Part shown: positions 1-9,542 of the stretch, piece by piece
How positions within the stretch are numbered: position 1 is the first letter of the stretch
Layout of the letters: each line of letters opens with the position of its first letter
Assembly (NCBI RefSeq): GCF_014222285.1
Contig: NZ_JACKZS010000036.1
Span: forward strand, 1-45,931
DNA: 45,931 bases
Direction: 5' to 3'
Origin: Nostoc sp. UCD121
GTDB taxonomy: Bacteria > Cyanobacteriota > Cyanobacteriia > Cyanobacteriales > Nostocaceae
Made by a program: the position numbers and the translations under genes
The notes under the pieces: generated by a model
Told to the model about the DNA's origin: nothing
Databases searched by the model: none
The model's input: the letters and a program-made list of their open reading frames with translations, nothing else

Positions 1-317
1 GGATATATCTAAAAAAAATATTTAAAAACAATTAAAGTACAGTATTTTTTACAATCTAATTTCATTATCTAGACTAATAGCAAATAGACTTTTGCGTAAG
101 TTCAAGTTCTCCTAGCTTTAACAACGGTCTTAAGCCCATTGTCTTGCTAAAATTTGATACCATTTTTCCATTAAATGCTGTTTTTAATAAAAACGAATTA
201 TGATCTTGAGATTTACTTTATATATCTAAGACTTATTAAGAAATTTAAAACATTTTCTTTTTTTAAGCCAAATTTGCTAACTTATTTAAGTCCTGATAAG
301 TAAAACACAGACGAAAC
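1..317. other. AT-rich region upstream of mop, no gene seen
   Basis: This stretch is strongly AT-rich with many short A and T runs. I find no open frame with coding character on either strand. It should contain the promoter of the mop gene that starts at 318, but I cannot place a convincing -35/-10 pair or a Shine-Dalgarno sequence. Confidence 0.6.
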
Positions 318-527
318 ATGGAAATTAGCGCTCGTAATTCTCTCAAAGGTACTGTAAAAAAAGTTGTGCCTGGTACAGTTAACACTGAGGTAATTTTAGA
401 AATTGCACCAGGAGTAGAGTTAGTGTCAATAATCACAAAATCATCAGCAGAAAAGCTGGGACTTGCAGAAGGCAAGGAGGCTTATGCCGTGATTAAATCA
501 TCAGATGTGATAGTTGCTGTTGAGTAA
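318..527 (+). CDS. mop: Mop-type molybdate-binding protein (TOBE domain)
   Basis: This 69-residue protein is a single TOBE/Mop domain, the length typical of free-standing molbindins. The start MEISARNSLKGTV and the later SAEKLGLAEGKEAYAVIKS segment are diagnostic. Such proteins assemble into cytoplasmic oligomers that bind molybdate or tungstate, probably as a store or buffer. The gene converges on feoA and the nif cluster, which suits a supply role for FeMo-cofactor synthesis. The ATG at 318 has no clear Shine-Dalgarno sequence. A hairpin follows the stop directly. The family assignment is firm; the storage role is inferred from the family. Confidence 0.88.
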   Translation: MEISARNSLKGTVKKVVPGTVNTEVILEIAPGVELVSIITKSSAEKLGLAEGKEAYAVIKSSDVIVAVE

Positions 528-531
528 AAAT

Positions 532-549
532 AGGCAATTTGCCTTTTAT
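532..549 (+). terminator. hairpin plus T-rich tail after mop
   Basis: AGGCA and TGCCT form a short stem around ATT and are followed by TTTATT. It lies a few bases past the mop stop codon and resembles a weak intrinsic terminator. Confidence 0.5.
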
Positions 550-601
550 TGCAAGCGCCTCTATCACTAATATCGAATTGCATTTATATTTTTCAATTTA
601 A

Positions 602-642
602 TGACCTCACTCCTTGAATTAATTAATACAGGAGTGAGGTCA
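602..642. terminator. bidirectional terminator between mop and feoA
   Basis: TGACCTCACTCCT (602-614) pairs perfectly with AGGAGTGAGGTCA (630-642), giving a 13-bp stem with a 15-nt loop. AT-rich sequence flanks both sides. It sits between the convergent mop (+) and feoA (-) genes, where a shared terminator is expected. Confidence 0.65.
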
Positions 643-732
643 ATTTAATTCGTAATTTGTAATTACTATGTATGGTCTTAATTACGAAACCAAAAATTTC
701 TATTCAAGGGAATATTATATATTTTAATTAGT

Positions 733-984
733 TTAATTATCAATAATGCGTACATAAATAGCTTGGATCATTTCTGTATCTAGTGCTAAAGATGTGTTTT
801 CTATTTTAATAATAAATGATGGAAACTTTTGTTCTAAAATGATAGCATTTCCTGGTGTTATCCCTGTTGATATTAGTCTGTTTAAGATTGTTTCATCCTG
901 AGTTTTACAGAAGGTGACGATTCCTCGCTCTCCTGTTCTCAATAATTCTAATGAACAGCCAGTTACACTAAAGGGGGTAAACAT
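733..984 (-). CDS. feoA: FeoA-domain protein
   Basis: This 83-residue protein has the FeoA (SH3-like) fold pattern: an N-terminal TPFSVTGCSLELLRTGERGI strand region, then NRLISTGITPGN, the conserved leucine/glycine turn of the family. FeoA is a small cytoplasmic partner of the FeoB ferrous-iron transporter. The gene is the last of the minus-strand nif run, 104 bp after fdxH, so it is probably co-transcribed with the nif genes to match iron uptake to nitrogenase demand. No feoB lies in the window. The ATG at 984 lacks a strong Shine-Dalgarno sequence. A DtxR-type C-terminal regulator domain has the same fold, but this protein is too short to be one. Confidence 0.8.
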   Translation of the reverse strand: MFTPFSVTGCSLELLRTGERGIVTFCKTQDETILNRLISTGITPGNAIILEQKFPSFIIKIENTSLALDTEMIQAIYVRIIDN

Positions 985-1088
985 TTCAATTATAAATTAA
1001 TAATTTTGAAGGGAAGAAGGAAGTATATTTTCATCCTTCATCCTTCATGCTTTATTTGGTCGCCAAAGACGGCAACCAAAGTAATACT

Positions 1089-1388
1089 TTATACGAGGTA
1101 CGCTTCTTGATGAGTCTTAATTGTGCAATTAGAACGAGGATAAGTTACACAAAGTAGAGCGTATCCTTTAGAAACCTGATCGTCATCCAGAAAGTTTTGA
1201 TCTTCTTGATTAACTTCACCTTCAACAACCTTACCTACACAGCTAGAGCAAGATCCTGCATGACATGAGAAGGGCAATTCAATACCATTTTCTTCTGCTG
1301 CTTCTAAGATGGTGGTGTCTTCTTCAACTTCAATTGTGGTGTCGAGGTCTTCTTTTTTGTTGATTAATCTAACTTGATAGGAAGCCAT
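1089..1388 (-). CDS. fdxH: heterocyst [2Fe-2S] ferredoxin
   Basis: This 99-residue plant-type ferredoxin has the four cluster ligands in the order C-x4-C-x2-C (CHAGSCSSC) and a distal Cys in LLCVTYP. Proteins of this type at the end of cyanobacterial nif clusters are FdxH, the direct electron donor to NifH in heterocysts. The start [20 protein letters not shown] fits FdxH, and the ATG at 1388 is preceded by a GAGGAG Shine-Dalgarno sequence. It lies downstream of hesA and hesB in the usual order hesA-hesB-fdxH. The intervening 224 bp could carry its own promoter, which I cannot define by eye. Confidence 0.95.
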   Translation of the reverse strand: MASYQVRLINKKEDLDTTIEVEEDTTILEAAEENGIELPFSCHAGSCSSCVGKVVEGEVNQEDQNFLDDDQVSKGYALLCVTYPRSNCTIKTHQEAYLV

Positions 1389-1612
1389 TTTCCGATTCTC
1401 CTCAAACGTTATACAGTTGGTTTAATTTCCGAATTTTTTGAGCAACCTATCCTACTTTTGCTCCCCTCTTTCTTACGGAGATACAAAGTTTAGTTGGCTT
1501 CTATATAGGGATAAGGAATGCAACACGAACTAGAAGCTATCTCAAGAGCATTGAAATGCGAAGTGCTTCTATGGGAAGCCTCTACAATTGACTTAGCGCT
1601 AACGGAATGATG

Positions 1613-1984
1613 TTAGCTGCAAGGTACACCAGTAGGTGTGCCATCGTCTGTTTTAAAGGACTTTCCACAACCGCAGGTATCAGTTGCATTGGGGTTGATG
1701 AATTTAAAACCGCTTTCCATCACTCCCTCAACGAAGTCAACGATAACTCCGTCTAATAACGGCGCACTTTTGGCATCAACGTAAACTACCACTTTGCCTT
1801 GGTGACTTACCAAATCATCTGGTTGAGGTTTGCTGGTGATATCGATTGCATATTCATAACCACTGCAACCACCATCTTTTACAGAGATGCGAACACCTTT
1901 AGTTGTGCCATCAGCGTCGGGTGCTGAACCTTTGAGGAATGCTCGCAGATGGAATTCTGCTTTTTCTGATAAGATAACGGCCAT
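1613..1984 (-). CDS. hesB: HesB/IscA-type Fe-S assembly protein
   Basis: This 123-residue A-type carrier protein has the three conserved cysteines of the HesB/IscA family: one in GGCSGYEY and two in DTCGCGKSF. The C-terminal tail (TDDGTPTGVPCS) is longer than in housekeeping IscA and is typical of nif-linked HesB. It is thought to hold and hand over Fe-S clusters in heterocysts. The ATG at 1984 follows a GGAG Shine-Dalgarno sequence. The gene is 108 bp after hesA, with an STRR in the gap, and 224 bp before fdxH. Confidence 0.93.
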   Translation of the reverse strand: MAVILSEKAEFHLRAFLKGSAPDADGTTKGVRISVKDGGCSGYEYAIDITSKPQPDDLVSHQGKVVVYVDAKSAPLLDGVIVDFVEGVMESGFKFINPNATDTCGCGKSFKTDDGTPTGVPCS

Positions 1985-2035
1985 TAAGTCTCCTGATTTG
2001 TAGCGATTAGTTGTTCTGATTTCAGGTGTAGGGTT

Positions 2036-2103
2036 GTTATTTGTCAGTTGTCATTTGTCCTTTGTTATTCACCAATGACCAATGACTAATGACTAATGAC
2101 TAT
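2036..2103. repeat. STRR heptamer block between hesA and hesB
   Basis: Degenerate heptamers of the types TTGTCAT/TTGTCCT and AATGACT/AATGACC run for about 65 bp and partly as an inverted arrangement (TTTGTC copies, then GACAAA-like complements). They overlap the last codons of hesA. These are the STRRs common between genes of heterocystous cyanobacteria. Confidence 0.75.
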
Positions 2104-2890
2104 TGACTGTGGGTTCCATCGAATTGGATTGCGCGTGTCTCCAAGGCGCACTATTGCCGCATACTGGACAAGAGCGATCGCGGTGAGAACGGCGTTTAGC
2201 AAATTCCATCCGATTTAGGTCGATTGTCAGCAATTGCGACAATAGAGGCTGACTAAACCCGGTGATCAGCTTGATCGCTTCCAGTGCTGTTAGACAAGCT
2301 AGGGTTCCAGAAACAGCGCCTAGAACTGAAAAGCCGCGCTGATCCCACTCAGGCTTTTCTGGAAACAGACAAGATAAACAAGGAGTCACACCAGGAATAA
2401 TCGTTGTCAGGTAAGCCTCCATCCCATTCATTGCGGCTTCCACCATTGGCTTGCGCGATCGCACACAGGCTTCATTTAACAAATTGCGCTCTGTAAAATT
2501 GTGGGCGCAATCAAGAGCCATATCAGCCGACTGCACTAACGAATCTACATTTTCCGGGGTGATGTAATCATGAACAGCTTCCACTTGGACATCAGGATTA
2601 ATCGCATCCAAAGTTTCTTTAGCTTTAAATACCCTTGGCTTACCTACCCAATCATCAGTCATGAGAACCTGACGATTCATATCATCTTGCCGCAAGTCAC
2701 CACCCCGGACTAAGATTAGCCGCCCAACGCCCGCTACTGCTAAGTAAAGCGCCGCCGTACCGCCTAATCCCCCCACACCTGTAACCAAAACTGTCGCTGA
2801 CTTCAAGCGTTTCTGTGCTGCTTCGCCAAAGTTCGGAAGCATCATTTGGCGACGATAGCGTTCTAATTCGGTAGGCGTTAGGTTAACCAA
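2093..2890 (-). CDS. hesA: HesA, ThiF/MoeB-family adenylyltransferase
   Basis: This 265-residue E1-like protein has the nucleotide-binding GVGGLGGTAALYLAVAG near residues 37-53, the RGGDLRQDDMNRQ segment of the ThiF/MoeB fold, and two Cys pairs (PCLSC and SCPVC) that should bind structural zinc. HesA is conserved in cyanobacterial nif clusters and probably activates a small carrier or assists molybdenum or cofactor handling; its reaction is not settled. The start is a TTG codon at 2890, supported by a perfect AGGAGG seven bases upstream. The next in-frame ATG would remove the first helix. It follows nifW by 10 bp. Confidence 0.9.
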   Translation of the reverse strand: MVNLTPTELERYRRQMMLPNFGEAAQKRLKSATVLVTGVGGLGGTAALYLAVAGVGRLILVRGGDLRQDDMNRQVLMTDDWVGKPRVFKAKETLDAINPDVQVEAVHDYITPENVDSLVQSADMALDCAHNFTERNLLNEACVRSRKPMVEAAMNGMEAYLTTIIPGVTPCLSCLFPEKPEWDQRGFSVLGAVSGTLACLTALEAIKLITGFSQPLLSQLLTIDLNRMEFAKRRSHRDRSCPVCGNSAPWRHAQSNSMEPTVNSH

Positions 2891-2900
2891 TTTATACCTC

Positions 2901-3214
<314 letters not shown>

Positions 3215-3218
<4 letters not shown>

Positions 3219-3415
3219 TTGGCATTCTCCAATTGTTTCAGATGTTGCTTAAGTTCATCTAACTGGCGATAGATTTCATAAGTTGCGGCGGCAACATCCA
3301 TAAGTTGTGTGTAATCTGTTGGCAGACCTTCAGCTAAATCATGCAGATCCATTTTCATTTGACCTGCTTTGCTGTTGAGCCGTCTGATTTGTCCTTGTAG
3401 TTCCTCAATTGTCAT
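3215..3415 (-). CDS. DUF683 (NifX-associated) small protein
   Basis: This 66-residue helical protein (MTIEELQGQIRRLNSKAGQM then MDLHDLAEGLP) matches the DUF683 family, found next to nifX/DUF269 genes in many diazotrophs. Members form helical hairpins with possible metal-binding sites; the function is unproven. It begins inside the STRR-rich gap after the DUF269 gene and overlaps nifW by 4 bp. Confidence 0.85.
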
Positions 3416-3522
3416 TTGTCATTTGTCCTTTGTCCTCGTCTGTTGTCATTAGTCATTTGTCTTTTACTAATGACCAATACTTCGGCTTCGCTCAGTACAA
3501 ATGACCAATGACCAATGACTAA
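3411..3522. repeat. STRR block between the DUF269 and DUF683 genes
   Basis: The whole 107-bp gap consists of heptamer variants (TTGTCAT, TTGTCCT, AATGACC, AATGACT) in two opposing arms, so the transcript could fold into a long imperfect hairpin. The middle contains a GCTTCGCTCAG segment from another dispersed repeat. Confidence 0.75.
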
Positions 3523-3999
3523 TTAAATTTTGCCAACTTCAGGAAAGCGTTTCGCCAAATCAAGACCTTTTTTGACGTAATTTTCTCCCTCTTCTGCTAA
3601 TTTCTCTATTGAGTCAAAGCCAAAGCGTTGAGCATCTCGCAAAGTTTTCACAGCTAGCAAGAGACGACCAGAAAAAACTAGCGCCCAGCCAAATCCTTCA
3701 TGGCTCAAATCAACTACAACCTGAGATATCAAACCTGTTTCTTGTTCAATCCCAGCCGCTACAGCCCGAAAAAATGCCATAATTCGTGCTTGAGTTACCG
3801 GATCAACTTCGCCCTCAACGGAAATTTCCCGTTTCTTTTGTTTGGTGACAATAAAGGGTTTAAGAATTAACTCATCCGACCAAGTACGATAAACTCCATA
3901 ACTGTCTTGACCACGGATTTGTTTGATTAATACCTTAAGGAAAGGTGAGTTCAAGACTTCAGTTGTAGCAGTTCCGTTAACACTATTATTTGTGGTCAT
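3523..3999 (-). CDS. DUF269 NifX-associated protein
   Basis: This 158-residue protein belongs to the DUF269 family (NifX-associated, sometimes called NafX-like), recognisable from LKVLIKQIRGQDSYGVYRTW near the N-terminus and the AFFRAVAAGIE and GFGWALVFSGRLLL segments. It almost always follows nifX, and an accessory role in FeMo-cofactor handling is assumed. Its ATG overlaps the nifX stop (ATGA, 3996-3999), indicating coupled translation. No metal-binding motif is obvious. Confidence 0.88.
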   Translation of the reverse strand: MTTNNSVNGTATTEVLNSPFLKVLIKQIRGQDSYGVYRTWSDELILKPFIVTKQKKREISVEGEVDPVTQARIMAFFRAVAAGIEQETGLISQVVVDLSHEGFGWALVFSGRLLLAVKTLRDAQRFGFDSIEKLAEEGENYVKKGLDLAKRFPEVGKI

Positions 4000-4409
4000 A
4001 CTGTTGCTTCGTCTTCAATTTCATCAGCAAAGTTTGTGGTTTTTGGCTGTAAAGCTTTACGCAACCAAGGTGGAGGATTACCTTTGAGGGTTTTTACTAG
4101 CTTGTTTAGCACTTCACTAATTTCTTCTTCTTCCGATCGCGCCTTCACTGGGGTGACACCTTTCTTGATTAACCGAGCGGCGGCGCTACCACCAATTGCT
4201 GTTACGTAAATAATCGTACAGTCGCCTATTGACTCAAGCTTTGGGGTGATTTTGTCTTCATTTCCATCTTCTTTGAGTTCGCCTTCAAAGGTGAGGGTTT
4301 CTACGAAGTGATATCCCTCGTCGGAAATTTCGTAAACATCAATCATTTTTGCCCATCCGAAGTGGGCATTAATATGAACTCGGTCGCTCGTCGTGAAGGC
4401 TATTTTCAT
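3996..4409 (-). CDS. nifX: FeMo-cofactor carrier NifX
   Basis: This 137-residue protein of the NifX/NifB-C-terminal fold begins MKIAFTTSDRVHINAHFGWA, with the NAHFG turn shared with the C-terminal domain of NifB. NifX binds NifB-co and the VK cluster and passes them between NifB and NifEN. A GAGGAG Shine-Dalgarno sequence precedes the ATG at 4409. It lies 235 bp after nifN, with a MITE-like repeat in the gap, and overlaps the DUF269 gene by 4 bp. Confidence 0.92.
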   Translation of the reverse strand: MKIAFTTSDRVHINAHFGWAKMIDVYEISDEGYHFVETLTFEGELKEDGNEDKITPKLESIGDCTIIYVTAIGGSAAARLIKKGVTPVKARSEEEEISEVLNKLVKTLKGNPPPWLRKALQPKTTNFADEIEDEATV

Positions 4410-4448
4410 TGTAATTCTCCTCTCTAAAGTTTTGAATTTTGAAGCAAT

Positions 4449-4626
4449 ACGGTTCAGTTAGTAATATTTAGCCTCGGAAGATCCCCCCAACCCACGCCAG
4501 TCGCTCATGGGGGAAACCCCCAAGACCGCGCTGGCTCCCCTTAAAAAGGGGGGCTAATTTAAGGCTTGCTCTATTCCTTCCTTTTTAAGGAGGGTTAGGG
4601 AGGATCAATTCTTAACTGAACTGTTG
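4449..4626. repeat. MITE-like palindromic repeat between nifN and nifX
   Basis: The ends are imperfect inverted repeats (GGTTCAGTTAGTAAT on the left, ATTCTTAACTGAAC on the right). The interior has the CCCCCTTAAAAAGGGGG-type arms also seen at 20915-21063 and 44683-44851. There is no ORF. It looks like a small non-autonomous mobile repeat inserted in the nif operon. Confidence 0.6.
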
Positions 4627-4644
4627 TGAATTTCAAGTGTGAAT

Positions 4645-5982
4645 TCAAAACTCAGCGCTCACAGTTCCGAACTCTTGGAACTGCTTAACTCTCGCTTCTT
4701 CTGCTTCTAAAAACAGGTTGCCGATGCCAAATAAAAGCTCCATCGTGCCTCGATAGCCAACTTTAGTAAATTGACCATTACCTAAGCGGTCATAAATGGG
4801 CAATCCTAGACGATAAAGAGGAATCGAGAGCCGTTTTGCGATCGCACCCACATTCGAGTTACCAATCAGCAAATCAGAACCACCCGCTAGACTCTCAAAG
4901 TCTTCCAAGTCGCCGATAGTGATACTTTTAACCGGGAGTTTTTCTAAGAGGTGCGATCGCGTGGTTGTCACCACAGCATGAATTTGCGCTCCCATCGATT
5001 GCAGGAAATGCACTGTTGACCACAACAAATCTGGTTCCAGTGCTAAGGAAACTCGTTTTGCACCGAAGTAAAAGTGGGTGTCTAGCATCGCATCTTGCAA
5101 CTGACGACGTTGGCGGCGGTATTTTTCAGGTACGCTGTTACCGCTCAGAATCGCCAATGCTTGGATAAATTCATCTACTGGTTCCAATCCCGTCAGTTCG
5201 CCAAACACTTCGTAAGGTGTGCCAAAGCGTTCTTCGAGAATCTTTGCAGCCCCCCGCATACTTTCACCTAATGCCAGGGTAAAGGCAGAACTACCTACTT
5301 CTCGTAGCTGTTTTAAGGTAGTTCCACTGACTGTAACCGCACTGTAACTATCCTCTAAATGTCCATCTAGAGAAGCGCCAAGGTCAGGTACAAAGATCGG
5401 CACTAGTCCAAAGGACGTAATTATCTCTTTGATTTCCTGTACATCCCCAGGCGTGAAGGCAGAACCTGCCAAAATCGTGACTTGTTCGGTTCTGAGTCCA
5501 CCCGCGCGAGGAATTTCCTTAACGATGCTTTCTACAGCAACAGCAAAACCATCTTGCAACGCACCTTTAAAATCTGGGGTAGGTGCAAAAACGATCGCTA
5601 AATCATTCAATTCGGGATGGCGATCGCGGATTTCCTTAAGAAAACCTTCAATGTCATCGCCTCTAGTTTCCGTTAACCCAGTACTACATAAACCAATAAT
5701 TTCTGGGTTAGCCTTTTCTACCAGAGTCAGAATTGCTTGCTCCACATTCTCTTCACCACCCAAGATAGTAGTGACTTCCGTCATCGCTGTGGTAGCAAGG
5801 GGAATCGCTTCCCGGAAATGCCGCACCAGGACAACTTTAGCGAAAGCAGTACAACCTTGAGAACCGTGGAATAAGGGCATTGTCCCTTTCAATCCCAAAA
5901 AGGCTAAGGTTGCGCCCAAAGCTTGACTTTGCTTGAGGGGATTAACTGTCAGTGCTTTGTTAGAAGCGGTAACGATCGCCAT
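4645..5982 (-). CDS. nifN: nitrogenase cofactor scaffold subunit NifN
   Basis: From the ATG at 5982 the protein is 445 residues ([20 protein letters not shown]). It is the beta-type subunit of the NifEN scaffold, on which the NifB-derived precursor is matured with Mo and homocitrate. Visible landmarks are KQSQALGATLAFLG, GSQGCTAFAKVVLVRHF (cluster Cys) and LCSTGLTETRGDD. I place the start at 5982 rather than an upstream in-frame codon because its ATG overlaps the nifE stop by one base (TAATG) and is preceded by GGAGGAAG. This overlap suggests coupled synthesis of NifE and NifN. Confidence 0.95.
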   Translation of the reverse strand: MAIVTASNKALTVNPLKQSQALGATLAFLGLKGTMPLFHGSQGCTAFAKVVLVRHFREAIPLATTAMTEVTTILGGEENVEQAILTLVEKANPEIIGLCSTGLTETRGDDIEGFLKEIRDRHPELNDLAIVFAPTPDFKGALQDGFAVAVESIVKEIPRAGGLRTEQVTILAGSAFTPGDVQEIKEIITSFGLVPIFVPDLGASLDGHLEDSYSAVTVSGTTLKQLREVGSSAFTLALGESMRGAAKILEERFGTPYEVFGELTGLEPVDEFIQALAILSGNSVPEKYRRQRRQLQDAMLDTHFYFGAKRVSLALEPDLLWSTVHFLQSMGAQIHAVVTTTRSHLLEKLPVKSITIGDLEDFESLAGGSDLLIGNSNVGAIAKRLSIPLYRLGLPIYDRLGNGQFTKVGYRGTMELLFGIGNLFLEAEEARVKQFQEFGTVSAEF

Positions 5983-7364
5983 TAAACTTCCTCCTCTTCT
6001 TCCCAAGGAGCGGGTTTGCGTATTTGTTCCCAAATCGGGCTATACAGAGCTTCGTACAGTTCCCGCGCCATCTCAATCATTCCCACATAACCTGCATAAG
6101 GATGGTGACGTTCTTGGTTAATGTCAAGGAAAGGAATTCGAGCTTTCAAAGCTGTGTATTGGTTACGTCCACCAGCAATCAGCATATCTGCGCGAGTGTC
6201 TTTAACCAGTTGTAGCAATTCTTGAGCGTTGCCTTTCTCCAGCATGATGCCATCGTTGCCAATCAACTTCTTGATTTTGGCTTTATCTTCTTCAGTACTT
6301 TTCCGAGTACTGGTAGCAACAACTTCAATGCCTAAGTCTCTAGCAGCCGAAATAATCGACCAACTCTTAACACCACCAGTATACAAAACAACCCGCTTAC
6401 CTTTGAGTCGAGCGCGATAAGGAGCAAGTGCCAAATCTAAAGCAGCCGTTTCTTCTGCAATTAGCTTTTCTGTCCGCTCTTGTAAATCAGCGTCGCCTAA
6501 TTTAGCGGCGATATTTCGCAGACAGCGATTCATATCATCGATGCCGTAGAAAGACTCTTCAATGTAAGGGATGTTGTAACGCTCCTCCATCTTTCTCGCC
6601 ATATTGAGCAACGCTCGTGAGCAGATCATGACGTTGAGCTTGGCGCGGTGGGCATAGCGAATTTCATTGTAGCGAGCATCGCCCGTAATTTTAGACAAAA
6701 TACGGATGCCTAATTTTTCTAGCAGTGGTGTTACTCCCCACATTTCACCGGCGATGTTATATTCACCGATTAAGTTAATATCATAGGGCGTTGTATGTTC
6801 CGGTTCTGCTGTTCCGACAACATATTCTAATAAAGATTCACCACCAAAACGGTTGCCGAGATTTTTACTGCCAATGAATCCGGGTGCAATGACGGGAACA
6901 ACAGGAGTACCAATTTTCTCAGCCGCAGCTTTGCAGACAGCATCAATATCATCACCAATTAAAGCTGTAACACAAGTGGCGTAGACGAATACTGCTGCTG
7001 GTTGGTAGCGCTCGTGAAGTTCCAAAATTGCTTTGTAAAGCTTCTTTTCGCCACCGAAGATGACATCGTTTTCACCCAAGTCAGTAGTAAAGCCCATTTT
7101 GTAGAGTTGAGGGCCAGACGACAGACTACCACGACTGCCCCAGGAATTACCAGCACAGGCGATCGGCCCGTGGACTAGATGCGCTGCATCTGCGATCGGC
7201 ACTAAAGCAATCATTGCACCATCAAAGGCACAGCCCCCTTGAGCCGCGCCAGGTTGTGCCTGTTGAGCGCATGATTTGTTTTTCTTTTCCGCTTGTTTGT
7301 GCTGATTATGCTCGCATCCTGTCTCAGTCAGCAGCTCGTTGATTTTGCCTTGGGTGCTTTTCAT
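5982..7364 (-). CDS. nifE: nitrogenase cofactor scaffold subunit NifE
   Basis: From the ATG at 7364 ([20 protein letters not shown]) the protein is 460 residues. It is the alpha-type NifEN subunit and shows [36 protein letters not shown] and [12 protein letters not shown], holding the cluster cysteines. The longer in-frame extension to 7406 runs into the STRR and is rejected; the chosen ATG has AGAAGAG upstream. The N-terminal 45 residues are a Cys/Gln/Lys-rich insert typical of cyanobacterial NifE. It follows the small His-rich gene after an STRR gap and overlaps nifN by one base. Confidence 0.95.
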   Translation of the reverse strand: MKSTQGKINELLTETGCEHNQHKQAEKKNKSCAQQAQPGAAQGGCAFDGAMIALVPIADAAHLVHGPIACAGNSWGSRGSLSSGPQLYKMGFTTDLGENDVIFGGEKKLYKAILELHERYQPAAVFVYATCVTALIGDDIDAVCKAAAEKIGTPVVPVIAPGFIGSKNLGNRFGGESLLEYVVGTAEPEHTTPYDINLIGEYNIAGEMWGVTPLLEKLGIRILSKITGDARYNEIRYAHRAKLNVMICSRALLNMARKMEERYNIPYIEESFYGIDDMNRCLRNIAAKLGDADLQERTEKLIAEETAALDLALAPYRARLKGKRVVLYTGGVKSWSIISAARDLGIEVVATSTRKSTEEDKAKIKKLIGNDGIMLEKGNAQELLQLVKDTRADMLIAGGRNQYTALKARIPFLDINQERHHPYAGYVGMIEMARELYEALYSPIWEQIRKPAPWEEEEEV

Positions 7365-7369
7365 CTCTC

Positions 7370-7460
7370 TTCTCTTAATTGTTAATTGTCCTTTGTCATT
7401 TGTCATTTGTCCTTTGAATAACTAACAACTAATGACTAATGACCAATGCCCCATGCCCAA
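7370..7460. repeat. STRR block upstream of nifE
   Basis: Heptamers TTGTCCT/TTGTCAT are followed by AATGACT/AATGACC and then ATGCCCC/ATGCCCA variants. This is the same class of repeat as at 2036 and 3411 and occupies the whole gap between the small His-rich gene and nifE. Confidence 0.72.
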
Positions 7461-7463
7461 TAA

Positions 7464-7811
7464 TTAGCAAATGTATTTTGTGACATCTTCTCCACATACA
7501 TCAGCGAGGTAAGATAGAGCGCGGAAACGCAATCCTACAAATTCGTCATATAAAGGATTGAGTTTACATAGTGGTGGGATATCAATACACTTACCAAATA
7601 ATTTAATTTGTCGCTCAAAGGGACAACAACAAGGAATTGTTTGGCAAACTAGATGAGCGAAGCGATTATTTTTAACCTGAATTCCATCCACTACACGCCG
7701 CAACGGATTAAGAAGATTGTGGAACCATCCTGGTTTTTTCTGATTAGGTGGATGGTAATTAGGATGAGGATGAGTGTGAGTGTGTTCGTGAGTGTGATTG
7801 ATGGTTTCCAT
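7464..7811 (-). CDS. Mo-dependent nitrogenase C-terminal-family protein with His-rich N-terminus
   Basis: This 115-residue protein lies between nifK and nifE. Residues 1-25 are extremely His-rich (THEHTHTHPHPNYH). The rest (NPLRRVVDGIQVKNNRFAHL, then PCCCPFER, PLCKLNPLYDEFVGLRFRAL) matches the cyanobacterial family annotated as Mo-dependent nitrogenase C-terminal. The function is unknown. The His tract and five cysteines suggest metal binding, possibly nickel, zinc or iron handling during nitrogenase assembly; this is inference. The ATG at 7811 is separated from nifK by a 195-bp repeat-filled gap. Confidence 0.8.
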   Translation of the reverse strand: METINHTHEHTHTHPHPNYHPPNQKKPGWFHNLLNPLRRVVDGIQVKNNRFAHLVCQTIPCCCPFERQIKLFGKCIDIPPLCKLNPLYDEFVGLRFRALSYLADVCGEDVTKYIC

Positions 7812-7845
7812 TTATCAATTCCTTGGGTAAATGCTATCAAGAAAA

Positions 7846-7967
7846 AGGGGAGTTGGGGATTGGGAATTGGGGATTGGGCATGGGGCATTGGGCATTGGAC
7901 ATTGGGTATTTTCCCAGTCCCTATTCCCTATTCCCTATTCCCTATTCCCTACTCCCTACTCCCCTTC
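7846..7967. repeat. long STRR with opposing arms between nifK and the His-rich gene
   Basis: A G-rich arm of GGGGATT/GGGCATT-type heptamers (7847-7910) is followed by a C-rich arm of ATTCCCT/ACTCCCT heptamers (7915-7965). The arms are largely complementary, so nif mRNA here can form a long hairpin between nifK and downstream genes. Confidence 0.8.
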
Positions 7968-8006
7968 TTTACCCTTTAATTAACACGTTGTGTTTCTACG
8001 CAATTT

Positions 8007-9542
8007 CTAACGAATCAAGTCGTAGGAAATATCTGTCTTAGAAGGAATGTTGGTGTTGCGATCGATTTCTTCAAACAGGGTGTTTACAGTCCAGTTGAGG
8101 AGGTTGATCACACCTTGATAACCAATGGTGGCATAGCGGTGTAGGTGGTGGCGATCCATGATGGGGTAGCCGATTCTCACGAGGGGAATCTTGGTGTCGC
8201 GCCACAGGTACTTACCGTATGTGTTACCAACTAAGAAGTCTACTGGTTCTGTGAACAACAATGAACGCATGTGCCACAAGTCCTTACCAGGCCAAACAGT
8301 TGCATGTTGACCGAAGGGGCTAGAAGCAAGCAATTCTTTGATTTCTGCTTCAAATACTTCGTTGCTGTTGTGAACCAAGATATGCACAGGTTCAGCACCC
8401 ATTTCTAGCATAAAGCCAACTACGCTGTATACTAAATCTGGTTCGCCGTAGATAGCGAAGCGCTTGCCGTGAATCCATGAGTGGGAATCAGTCATGGCAT
8501 CAACTGCCCGACCGCGTTCGATTTCCAATTCTTGAGGAATGGGGATACCGCTCAATTCGCTGAGTTTCATCAAGAACTCATCAGTACCCTTAATGCCCCA
8601 AGGACGGGAAACTGAGGTTGGTTGCTTCCATTCTTTTTCGATGTATTCGCGGGTTTTGGGTGTAGAGTGTGCTTGCAGTGCGATCGTAGCTTTCGCATTG
8701 ATTGAATCTGCTGCATCTTCTAGCTTTGTTCCACCTGGGTACATATCGAATTCACCTGTGTTTGGTGAATCCAGGTAGTCGCTGTTGTCGGCTAGAATTG
8801 TGTAGTCAAAGCCGAACAAAGAAGCAATCCGCTTGATTTCGCGGTTGTTGCCTACATAGGTGTCAAAACCTGGGATGAAGTTGATTTTACCATTGCTGGT
8901 TTCTTTCTTATGACCTGCGGTCAAGTTAGAAAGAATTCCCTTCATCATGTTGTCGTAACCAGTGATGTGGGAACCGACAAAGCTAGGGGTGTGAGCGTAA
9001 GGTACTGGGAAATCTTGAGGAACTGAACCAGCACTCTTAGCGTTGTTGATGAAAGCTTGTAAGTCATCACCAATTACTTCTGCCATACAGGTGGTGCAGA
9101 CAGCGATCATCTTAGGCTTGTAGAGAGTGTAAGAGTTCGCCAAGCCGTCAATCATGTTTTGCAGACCACCAAACACGGCTGCATCTTCAGTCATTGAAGA
9201 AGATACACCAGAGAATGGCTCTTTGTAGTGACGGGTTAAGTGGGTGCGGAAGTAAGCAACGCAACCTTGAGAACCTTGAACGAAAGGTAGAGTACCTTCA
9301 AAACCAACAGCAGCAAAGATTGCTCCTAGTGGTTGGCAGCCTTTAGCAGGGTTAACGGTTAAAGCTTCACGAGCGAAGTTCTTTTCACGATAATCCCAAC
9401 CCTTTGTCCACTCTGCAACCCGTGTTACTTCTTCGGGGTCGTGACCGTTTTCAAACTGCTTTTTGTTTTCAAATAGCTGTTGGTACTCAGGTTGGTGGAA
9501 TAACTCGACGTGATCTTGAATTTTTTCTGGATTCTGAGGCAT
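8007..9542 (-). CDS. nifK: nitrogenase MoFe protein beta subunit NifK
   Basis: This 511-residue beta subunit of dinitrogenase begins [21 protein letters not shown]-cluster ligands lie in [26 protein letters not shown] and [12 protein letters not shown]. The C-terminus contains the typical [19 protein letters not shown]. The length is normal for NifK. The ATG at 9542 has AGAAGA just upstream. It starts about 210 bp after the nifD stop, separated by AT-rich repeats and a hairpin at 9700, and would be co-transcribed with nifHD only after the nifD element has left. Confidence 0.97.
   Translation of the reverse strand: MPQNPEKIQDHVELFHQPEYQQLFENKKQFENGHDPEEVTRVAEWTKGWDYREKNFAREALTVNPAKGCQPLGAIFAAVGFEGTLPFVQGSQGCVAYFRTHLTRHYKEPFSGVSSSMTEDAAVFGGLQNMIDGLANSYTLYKPKMIAVCTTCMAEVIGDDLQAFINNAKSAGSVPQDFPVPYAHTPSFVGSHITGYDNMMKGILSNLTAGHKKETSNGKINFIPGFDTYVGNNREIKRIASLFGFDYTILADNSDYLDSPNTGEFDMYPGGTKLEDAADSINAKATIALQAHSTPKTREYIEKEWKQPTSVSRPWGIKGTDEFLMKLSELSGIPIPQELEIERGRAVDAMTDSHSWIHGKRFAIYGEPDLVYSVVGFMLEMGAEPVHILVHNSNEVFEAEIKELLASSPFGQHATVWPGKDLWHMRSLLFTEPVDFLVGNTYGKYLWRDTKIPLVRIGYPIMDRHHLHRYATIGYQGVINLLNWTVNTLFEEIDRNTNIPSKTDISYDLIR

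Noticed and set aside
3411..3522. CRISPR-like array in the heptamer repeats
   Set aside because: The repeats are contiguous 7-mers with no spacers and belong to the known STRR class.
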